A DNA stretch of 64,000 bases. Origin: Buddleja alternifolia. Taxonomy: Eukaryota > Streptophyta > Magnoliopsida > Lamiales > Scrophulariaceae. The translations under genes and the position numbers were made by a program. The stretch covers positions 22,198,591-22,262,590 of the forward strand of contig CM033393.1 in assembly GCA_019426215.1 (NCBI GenBank), read 5' to 3'. This document shows, in pieces, positions 55,219-64,000 of the stretch. The notes beneath the pieces were generated by a model. The model had not been told where the DNA came from. It did not search any database and saw nothing but the letters and a program-made list of their open reading frames with translations. Each line of letters starts with the position of its first letter. Positions within the stretch are counted from its first letter, which is position 1.

Positions 55219-58200
55219 TTAGGCAAGAAATTAGGGGGAATTCACTTTATTTTATGTAATTTATGGGGATTCTCTATTCGTTCTGAGGGGGAACCTTAGT
55301 CAATTTTTATTTTGAACTAACTATATTTCTAGTTCTTGAATATGACCAAAAAGTTTTCCCTTGCATCGGTCATACGCAGTGCTTGAGCACCATACCACTT
55401 AAATCCATTCGGAGCGTCCATTCCAGAATTACCAAACCTTTCAAAAAAAGTAGCGCGGAACGGAAGATGTGCTGATCTTTAAATCGAACACTCAGAATCT
55501 GCTTAAGGCTTATTGACCCAGATGAATGGGATAAGCATTACGTAAAATGTATTTCAAACAATGAAGCAAGTACCTTACCCGACGCTGAAAACAAAAATTA
55601 ATGGATTAGTCAATCAATAAAGCAATTATGATGCTGACTGATGACATCTCTTAGTTCAAGATCAAACCTAACTGAGGTACTCATTCCGCGTTTCTTTAAA
55701 AAGTTGACCAAGTTCAGCTTATGTACACGTGTAAGATACAGTCACCATGTATCTCTGGGCGATTGTACTTCTAACGCTGAATTTTCTTGCTAAAATTCAT
55801 ACTCTAAAGTAAACACTGACACCAACAGTATGTTGTCAGTTGTAAAAATGCCAGTGTGACAAAAATATTCCATCTTCACATGATAAATGTTAAACTTTTG
55901 CATTATTTCAGCTGAAACACCTCGTTGAAGCGTCAAAAGATTGTAAACAATGTGCTTGAACGCTCAAGCATACAAAGGGATTCGGGAAGAATTTCAAATT
56001 TGTCGAGCCGTCAATATAAAACATCCTTGCAAATAATAAAGTATGACGAGCGTCAAATTTCTGATAGAGCAAAATCATATCTACACGCTCCAAATAATCA
56101 AAAATTGGGGGCACTTACATTAGTTTGGAATTTCAAAATGTTAGCTCTCAAACAGTTTGTGATGGTATGACGTGTCACATAGGATTCACACGCGCGTGTT
56201 AGACCCACAAGAAACTCTGTAAATCGTCTTATTTCAAATCTCTAGGACTTTCAGAAAAATTATAAGCGCCTACCAAATGCTAACCGTGCCTACCTTTAAA
56301 ATCACGTCCACAGGCTTGTATTTTTATCTTGCTCAATAGGTTTGAGATCTAATGTGATGCCACGTGTAAATCACTAACAAAGAGAGAAAACAAAAATTCA
56401 AAACTGTATGAGTTGCTAAAAAAAAAAAACAAAAACTAATTTTGTGCATGAAGTTGAAGAACCCATTTCTACTCAAGCGTCTGAAGAAATCTCTCTCTCT
56501 CTAAAAGCAAAAATCTCTCAATCACTTCTTCTAACTAGATGGCACCCAAGAAATCTGCTGCTATTCGACTGAAAAAATCTTCAAGGTAACCGAGGGTCTC
56601 GTGGTGGACAGTTCCTATACGAACATAACCAAATTGACTATCCCAGATTACGATGGACTCTGTTGCCGAGGCTGGGCTCCAAGATTTGTTATGGACCTTA
56701 GACCAAGATACTTCATACACGGTGAAGTCAATGATAGAACTTCTGAGTGAGTCTATCAAATGATAACTAGTCAGAAAGGACAAGACTTCCATCTCTTGTC
56801 TATTTCCTATCTCCAAGAAAAATCGGGCAAAGTCATTGTGACTCTTTCTTCCACCACAATCGCTCATGACTTCAACACCGAACGAGGAGCAACTACTTTC
56901 AAAAAGCCTAATCACTGACGAACAAAGAAGCTCAAGCGCCTAGTTCTCCAGAATACGAGCGTAACCTGATGATGTTCCGTACAAATCCAAGTTACTTCGA
57001 AAAGAAAGATGCATCGAATCAACGGAAATCGTGTCTTGGCTGATTCCTGCAAACGGAAATGCAGAGTGGGCACTTTTGACAAGATTAACCCGTTGCATCA
57101 AAAGTCGGATAACCGTGCTAAACATAAAATATAACTGGAGCACTACAACTTATGGGCAAGCCATATCTTTGACCGAGACTGTCAGATTTTATGAAACCAA
57201 GAATTTTATGCCTAACCAATTCAGAATATACCCCCAAAGTTAGGATTGTCAGAACTCATGGAAGTTGTGCGTTAGGGGAAACGAAGATTCCAAGCCGTGT
57301 CCAACGGGACAAAATCTCATACACGATCTATAAATCAACCTTTTCAGCAGGATGAAAAGGGACGAAAAGAACATAGATATAACCCGAAAAACATCTGGAA
57401 AATGTAAAAAAATAGAAGTAAAATGGTACCCAAAACGTTGCTGAATTTTTTTGAGGACGCAAAAGTCTTATACACTCCAGAGCCTGAGCTACTGAGCCAA
57501 GCGCTCAAGCTACTATTAAGTTGAGACTAGCTCTCAGGGTAAGTTTATTTCATTCCTACACAGTCTTACCCACTTATCTCAAGACCTCTTTTTAGAGGAA
57601 TCTGTTATAAGAACTCTACAACTACCATTGAGATATCTCCAAGTTGTTTGAACTGATGTTCCAAGGTTCCACTACTACACTCTCCCATCTACAAACCCGT
57701 GACGCAAAAATCATTCAAACACCTTTCATCTGAGTGAGAAAGCTTGTTGATTCTACAAGACAATATTTTTGACTATGTACCCCCAGCGCCCGAAGAAGCT
57801 TCTTTCCTGGAAGAAGACATCTCTATAAATGCGGAGAATGAAATCTATGTGACCTTATTAAGTTTGTCACTTCCGAGATCAAGCGTAACTTGCTCACCAT
57901 TTCAGCGCCCTCGCGACAGTGAAAGAAAGAAGCAAGGGGATAGAAGGATTTGGCCTATTTCGCGAGTGGCACAACAAACCAAGCTGAAATCTGTGTCAGA
58001 GACAACAAGGAGTATCCGTGATGGACTCATATCCAATCTCCACTGAGAAGCTATTTTGTAGAAGCTACTCTCTGTGTGACTCCTCAACACTCGTCAACAA
58101 TCCATGCATAGTGTTTTCCGCTAACCTCCCTCCGTTTATAAAAGGACGAAGAAGGACGTAGCTGGGATTACATGCCACCCAGTGAACCTTAGCAAATATC

Positions 58201-59226
58201 TGTCCTGTGATATGATTAGCTGCTTTATGATGTTTTGCTATTGAACCAGACATATTGCATATTCTTTGAGGCAATCCGAGTTTTAAAACACCACTAAGAT
58301 TTCGACTATCCTTTAATGCAGGGAAGTTAACAAATCGAATTGGGCTGAAGCTATAAAATACTTCCGCTGTGCTAACCCTGATTGGTAGTGATCCTAAACT
58401 CAGCGCCTGTATCCTAGCTTTGGTATAGCGTTGAGAATCACCAAGTCTGAAGTTAAGGCTTCCTCTGATTTCAACACACTGAGCGCCTGAAACAAGCGTA
58501 GCGTTACAGAATTCATCTATCTCTCAAGCGCCGCACCCAGCGCCCAAAGCTTCCCGAGCTTGAATTTCAAATACTTCAAAGTGACTGTGACGAAATTTTT
58601 GAAGTCGAAAAAGACTTCAGGGTCTATGCAACCCCCCCGCTCACTTGATAGAGTCTTTCACAGCCATACCTGCACTCATGAATGGATCCAACGGAAAACA
58701 TAATCACCGGCTATAAGCATCGTCCTCAGGTCCGGCGGAGTTCATGTGCACGCTGGGACTTCTAACTTATCTTCTGGAAAGCACCGGTGAAGCGCTTGCT
58801 CAAGCTGTAACTACCCCTATTTGGAATGAGTATGACATTCTGTCCTGAATGATGTAGAAGTCACTGTCTTCCGCGGAGGAAGCCGTGAATGGCTTTGGGA
58901 TAAGACCTAAATCGGCTCCGGAGCAGCTTCATCACGAATTGCATCTGAAGTCTTTGCAACGTCGGAGTATTTTAATTGAGGCCCAAGTGAATTCGGGCCA
59001 TGTAGTCCACTTGGGCACCTTCATTCAAGGAATACATCCGATGAAGTGCTCTACATGAATGCACTTACGAGCACAGAGTGCATAGTTATGCAATGATGGG
59101 AAGGGCAAATTTGCCGGCTTGGAGAGGCAACTCTTTACACTTTAGCATCAAGGTCAATGTTGAAGCGCCAATTGCAAGGATAGATGCACTGCCAGCGTCA
59201 CCCATTGCCGAAGCGCCTGTTGAAAT
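55219..59226. other. Interleaved mosaic of two Copia B / Gypsy C tracks
   Basis: Short patches alternate between two collinear sources. Track 1 runs from about 25464 to 29632 (Copia B spacer and ORF3). Track 2 starts with a little of element E (50841-50900) and then runs from about 30350 to 33104 (end of ORF3, 3' LTR, target repeat and Gypsy C ORF). Examples: 55415-55437 matches 30382-30404; 55538-55560 matches 25711-25732; 56120-56135 matches 30876-30891, followed by track 1 from 26250; 58620-58690 mixes 29045-29100 with 32640-32655. No reading frame survives, and open frames here are chance products. From 59227 the sequence is purely track 2. Confidence 0.85.
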
Positions 59227-59935
59227 CTATGAGCTTGTCTGTCATGAGTCGATGAATTAAGATCGTCCTTTGAATGGTAACAGATGATTTCCCAAAAGTA
59301 GGAGTCAAACGAGAAGTGATGAAATGAAGGTAAAGTTTTGCCTCCGTCTTTAACCGGCCTTGGGGAAAGTTGATCGGATGACCATTAGTTTTCGACGTGT
59401 TCCAACTAGTATTTTCAACACAAAGCTCATTAAGGATACCCTGAAAATCCACATCTGTATAGTATCTTGCATACTCCTCACAAGTGGTAGAATGAGTCAA
59501 TCCTAGAATGGTGTTGATGGTCTTAGGATCAAAGTGAACAAATTCAACCCATACAAATACACGCGTAATTGTAGGATCAACCTTGCGACGTTTGTCGCGG
59601 GCATTAGAATAAAACTCGTGTACCAAATTTTGACATGCCTCACGGGGAGTTTCCACAAATTTTTTCCAACCCCTATTTTTAACCTTCTGCAGTATCTCGA
59701 GCTCCTGGATTGAAGTACCAAACTGAATTCTTTTTTCAAGAACGATAGGTAGGGTTTTAATGTAGCGGTAGTTCTTGTATGCAATGTGTGAAGCAAAATC
59801 CGGTGGTAGTGCAAGGGCTTCCTCAAGTTCTTCAGACTCGGACTCAATAGAGTCCTCCATATAATCCAAATCATCCTCAACTGGACTAGCACAACTGGTA
59901 CTCGCTGACTGTTTGGCCTTAGCCCTTTTCGACAT
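59226..59935 (-). pseudogene. Copy 2: Gypsy C post-integrase ORF, C-terminus lost in the mosaic
   Basis: From ATG 59935 this repeats the first 236 or so residues of the 33814-32702 ORF with a few substitutions. It then runs into the mosaic at about 59226 and ends after nine foreign residues at 59198. The last 130 residues of the family protein, including the region after LMTDKLIDF, are therefore missing or scrambled. Confidence 0.8.
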
Positions 59936-61012
59936 GGCAAAATTAATCTTGGATTAACAACTCCTGAAAATTTTGGCAACGTAACGACGTTTTACAAAAT
60001 GACCAAGTTCTGACACTAGTCTCTACTCCGCAGATAGAAATCCCAACTCAACAACCCATTTTCAAGAGCATAAATCAATAGCCCAAATCCAACATTCAAC
60101 AACTCACCAAATCTGCATCGATGTAACTCCAAACCACAGAACGAATCTCAAAGCAGTCCCAAAGTAAAATTGTAACGATGCAACCCACAATAATCGATAC
60201 ACAAGAAAATCAGAGTGTTTCCAAAGCAACAATAGAAATGCCAATATGAAATTTTAGCAAGAAGCTTACGATAGCAGAGTTCGAACAAAAATGTCGGAAC
60301 ACAATCAACACCCAAAATTTGAATTATGAATCCTCCCAATCCAAAACCACAAAAATGTGTAAGAAATAAATGGGTTTGCAACAAGACTTACAACCTGTGG
60401 CCCAAAGAGACCCGTACTCCCAATGCAAGTTGAACGGAGGAGATGCGTTGATGTGGGGTGATTCGACTGCGAGGCGAGTGGTGGGAGACTGATGAGACGG
60501 CAGGAATAAGAGATGGTGCGCAATGGTGGTGACGCGGTACTGTGGGCTGGCGCTGGCAAGAGTGGTGGTCGGCGATGTGAGGGGGATTTAGAGGGGATTT
60601 GGGGATTTGGGGAGGGAGACGGGTTTAAGGGAAAAGGAAAGGAGGTGTAGCTGCATGTAAGTATATCCCTTCTCAATTTTTCGATTTTTTTTTGGTGATG
60701 CCGCAGTATCTTAGAGTCTATGCCGCAGCGTCGTGCAAATTTTGGCTAAAACACGCAAAAAGTTTGCAAAGTGATGCTGCGACATCCTCTCAAGGATACC
60801 GCGGCATCACAGGCCAAACAATCTGCTCCATTGAGTGGAGCAAAATTTTCTTGTTCCTTCAGTGTATAATCCTGAAAAAACAACACGTAGACGTGAACGA
60901 AAAGATATGAAAAGAATGAAAAACAAAAAGAAACTAACAAAAAGCATAAAACTTGGGTTTCCTCCCAAGAAACGCTTGTTTAAAGTCGTTAGCTTGACTA
61001 AGAAGGGTCGAC
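59936..61012 (-). promoter_or_regulatory. Copy 2: Gypsy C spacer with possible intron and hairpin
   Basis: Repeats 33815-34891. The donor-like sites (near 60391 and 60269) and the acceptor-like site (near 59964) are all conserved, as is the post-integrase hairpin at about 60952-60969. No independent gene is seen. Confidence 0.4.
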
Positions 61013-61945
61013 TTAGTTCGACGAATCAGTGAGCTCGACAACAACTTTGTCGGAACTCCAATTAGTGCCTTCATAATATTTCAACCGGTGCCTGTTGACT
61101 TTGAAAGTGCACTTATCCTCATTTGCTACTTCGACAATGCCGGATGGATAGATCTTGGTGACAGTAAAAGGACCCGACCACTTAGAGCGAAGTTTGCCTA
61201 AAAAGAGTCTAAGTCGTGAATTGTAAAGTAGGACTTTTTCTCCCTCAGTAAACTCTCTCGGAGTGATGCGTTTATCATGCCACTTCTTCGTGCGTTCTTT
61301 GTAAAGCTTGGCATTCTCATAAGTTTTGAGTCGAAACTCATTCATCTCATTGAGCTACAATAACCTGTTGTCACCTACAACTTGCATGTCAAAATTTAGA
61401 AATTTTAGCTCAATAAGCTCGGTGTTCCAATTCAACGGGTAAGTGACAGGCCTTACCAAAAATGAGGCGATATGGGGACATGCCGATAGGGGTCTTAAAA
61501 GCAGTTCTATATGCCCGTAAGGCATCATCTAATTTTAAAGACCAGTCTTTTCTAGACATGTTCATAGTTTTCTCTAGGATTCTTTTAATTTCGCTATTCG
61601 ACACTTCAACTTGACCACTCGTTTGAGGATGGTAAGGTGTAGAAACCTTATGAGTGACACCATATTTATGTAAAAGAGCATCAAATTGTTTATTACAAAA
61701 ATGGGTACCACCATCACTAATAATGTTTCAAGGGGTTCCAAAACGAGTAAAAATATACTTTTTCAAAAACTTGATAACCACCCTAGCTCCGTTAGTTCTA
61801 AGTGCCTCGGTTTCTACCCATTTAGAAACATAATCCACTGCCATGAGTATATATTTGTTAGAACACAAACTTGGGAAAGGTCCCATGAAGTCTATGCCCC
61901 AGGCATCAAATAATTCACTGTCTAACATGCTATTCAGTGGCATCT
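61013..61945 (-). pseudogene. int: Copy 2: Gypsy C integrase, broken
   Basis: Repeats 34892-35824 with the same stops and the same truncation by Gypsy D, so these lesions predate the duplication. The catalytic Asp, Asp and Glu codons are still visible in [17 protein letters not shown] and SGQVEVSN. Small amino acid differences from copy 1 are present. Confidence 0.83.
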
Positions 61946-63800
61946 TGATAGGGTGTGAATTTACATGTTTTAGAGCCTCATATTTATTGGATTTATATTG
62001 GTTTATGCATGATTTATACCACATTTGCGTTTAATTTGTGTGCTTATCGAGTAAAGGTGGAAAATCACTACAATAGAGGAATAACGCACGCAAATACAGA
62101 ATTTATGCATATTTTGAGTCCGAATTTGAGGACGTCTCCTTGAACAAAGTTGTTTATCTCTGTGTTAGCTTCACTTGTAAACTTGAATCATCCAAATCGG
62201 AGGTCTGTGGAGAGAGTTATGAAGGAAATACAATTGTTGCGCCGAACAGAGAAGTACATGTGCCAGGATACGCCCCAGCGCCCTCCTAGTCATGCCTAGG
62301 CGTGGATAGTCCAAATGTTACTCCTTTTCAGCCTAGATTCCAGCATTATAGGATGGGTAGGAATCAATTTTGGCCATAATTCAGCACATGTGTTGAGGGG
62401 TTGTCATAAGTGTGTTTCTTGGTAGATTTACTTTATGGGCGCCAAATCAGAAACAACCTCCATGTTGAAACGTAATTTCGGTATACTTAGAAACCGAATT
62501 GGACAAAATGTCCTTCTGTAACGTTGTAGATCTATGTCATATATGCACATGGGGACTTGAATCATCCAATTCGGAGATTTGTGGAGAAGGTTATGAGGAA
62601 AATACTAAGACTGCGCTGGAAAGCAAGAAAATGGCAGCATGCATGTGTTTTGTTGAAGTTTTCACATGGTTATGCTTGGTGGAATGCTTAAGGGCCGAAA
62701 GTTTAGCATTTTTTAGCTGGTTGGAATCTTAAAAGCCAAACTTTAAGCATCACCTTAGGTGGAATTCTCATTGGGGAACTTTAATGGGAATTCTTAATGC
62801 ATACTTTAGTGGAATTTTAGCTATAAAAGGAGGGGGAACCCATACTCTTCAGCATTCACTATCAATTTCAGATTCTTGGAGGAGAGGGGGGCAGCCCCTA
62901 ATCTGATTTCTCCACCATTCATCACCATTCTTCATCACTCTTGGAGGGGAAAACTAGAGGAAGGAAAAGAGCTTGGGGATTGAAGGCTCAACTTCAAGAT
63001 CCATCATCATTTACCATTTAGGGAGTTTTTAAGAGCTTTTCATTTCATTTATGTCTATGAATATTCCTCTTATGTCTTTTATGCTTTCAATTATGAACTA
63101 AATTCGTAAGACTAGGGCCATGTAAGGCCAAATTGTGATATATGCTTACAATAGATGATTGTTGAGGTTGTTCTTATATTGTTATGTGATGTGAATTGTG
63201 TTTTTGTCTATCTTGCATATACTTGATCACTATATGTTAGAATCTTATGCCTAGGTTAATATTTCGGGAGAAAATTGACTTAGGGTGCAAGAAATTCACA
63301 TCATGACCCGCAACTAATGAGGAATTGCCCTAGATATAGGTAAAGATTCCCGGCTGAAGTCGTTCGATTCAAATCGAGTGAACTCTAGTACATTAATGCA
63401 TGTTTAGTGGTTAGATTTCCGGATAGGGATATTTGGGAAATCACGATCTACGTATAGGAGTTTATACGCGAGACATCGGTTATTCTCTACCTTAGGAGTT
63501 TTCACCATAACAATATAAGAGTAATTCTACAACAAGAGCCTTTGTAAGTATATTTGATCAATTTGGACCTAGCATGTGCCTTAGTCTCCCTTTATAATTG
63601 GTTTTAATTCATTTGCATAACCTTGTTCTTATTGTACATGTTTTTACATTTAAGTTACTTTTATTGTAGTTGTTTTTTGTATAAAATCATAAACTAGAAT
63701 TCAAGTCTCCGTTGTTCGACAACCCGGATTTTCGTCCACACTTATTACTACACACGACTAGTGCACTTGCTATCATAGCACGTTAGCTTTTAGCGTGTCA
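61946..63800 (+). repeat. Copy 2: 5' LTR of Gypsy D
   Basis: Repeats 35825-37680 with one G fewer after the TATA box (62822-62829). It ends TTAGCGTGTCA. Confidence 0.88.
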
Positions 63801-64000
63801 AGTTTTTGGCGCCGTTGCCGGGGACTTGTTTATTTTGAGTTTTTGATTTTCTTTTTGCTTTTGTTTTCTTTTACGTTTCCATAATTTTAGTCTTTCCTTT
63901 ATTTACTTGCTTTCCTTTTGTTTTCGTGCTCTTCTAATTTCATTCTTGTGTTTACTTGTTAGGTTCTTGTGTGGTGCATGACCCGCTCCTCAAGCGAGCC
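63801..64000 (+). other. Copy 2: Gypsy D primer binding site and leader, cut by the window end
   Basis: The PBS TGGCGCCGTTGCCGGGGA is at 63807-63824, followed by the T-rich leader as in 37705-37880. The gag ATG would lie about 60 bases beyond the end of the window. Confidence 0.85.

Larger units (their letters stand above)
39622..64000 (+). repeat. Second, rearranged copy of the 33.3-kb unit
   Basis: 39622-47308 repeats 6316-14003 (offset 33,306, later 33,305); 47311-49199 repeats about 23578-25468; 59227-64000 repeats 33104 to about 37880 (offset about 26,121). Order and orientation are kept. Relative to copy 1 it lacks 14004-23577, gains element E (49200-55218), and has the mosaic 55219-59226 in place of 25469-33103. 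By eye, matched parts differ at well under 1% of positions. It may be a real tandem duplication or two haplotypes or repeats wrongly joined in assembly. Confidence 0.85.

Noticed and set aside
57744..58046. 100-codon frame and several others in the mosaic region
   Set aside because: They join fragments of two sources and cannot be natural products.
55219..59226. Retroviral-type recombination during reverse transcription as the source of the mosaic
   Set aside because: Track 2 crosses the Copia B target site into Gypsy C and starts in element E, so no single packaged RNA pair could supply both tracks; the switch density is also far too high.
1..64000. Host genes, tRNA or rRNA genes
   Set aside because: Apart from short flanks, every stretch is explained by retroelements or is unrecognised non-coding sequence. 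The only tRNA-like strings are primer binding sites, which are short complements of tRNA ends.

Overview
The window is plant nuclear heterochromatin, almost certainly from a flowering plant. It is a nest of LTR retrotransposons with no host gene, tRNA or rRNA that I can recognise. The plant origin rests on Ty1/copia elements primed by initiator tRNA-Met (TGGTATCAGAG at 1783 and 19851), Athila-like Ty3/gypsy elements with the PBS TGGCGCCGTTGCCGGGGA, an ORF3-bearing Sirevirus-like Copia element, and a small hAT-type MITE. I cannot name the species.

Layout of copy 1. Copia A (16-12494, target-site duplication ACTAG) is old and carries two reverse-oriented solo LTRs, one in its integrase (5633-7291, TSD AAACT) and one near the end of RNase H (9228-10672, TSD CCCAC). 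After an unrecognised flank (12495-13470) comes part of a reversed LTR of a Copia-A-related family (about 13470-14496), into which a minus-strand Athila-like element, Gypsy C (14497-35824), is inserted. Gypsy C is itself broken by a hAT-like MITE (16355-16982, TSD TTCAAGTG), by the large Copia B (18039-32693, TSD AAACA) and, inside its integrase, by Gypsy D (from 35825). Copia B has gag, pol and a very long third ORF. Gypsy D gives one LTR, a PBS, gag and the first codons of protease, then stops abruptly at 39621.

Layout of copy 2. From 39622 the window begins a second, rearranged copy of the same 33.3-kb unit: 39622-47308 repeats 6316-14003; 47311-49199 repeats the end of Copia B pol; and 59227-64000 repeats 33104 to about 37880. 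A young non-autonomous gypsy-type element, E (49200-55218, TSD TTAGG, two 1594-bp LTRs), sits in the Copia B tail. It encodes a 384-residue protein I do not recognise.

The strangest stretch is 55219-59226. It is a fine-grained interleaving, in patches of roughly 10-60 bases, of two collinear source tracks (about 25464-29632 and about 30350-33104, with a little of E at 50841-50900). This looks more like a collapsed or mis-polished assembly of two repeat segments than a natural recombinant. It also weakens confidence in the sharp junctions at 39621/39622 and 47308/47311, both of which lie at the same LTR motif CTCTCTAGG.

The best candidates for undescribed biology are non-coding. Gypsy C and element E share a module of hairpins and polypurine-like AAGTTTGGGGGT motifs at conserved spacing. 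They also share a hairpin 41-43 nt after the stop codon of the last ORF before the 3' region. Each family carries its own CpG-rich palindromic or repeated word in LTR and internal sequence. All functional statements about these elements are inferred from family resemblance.
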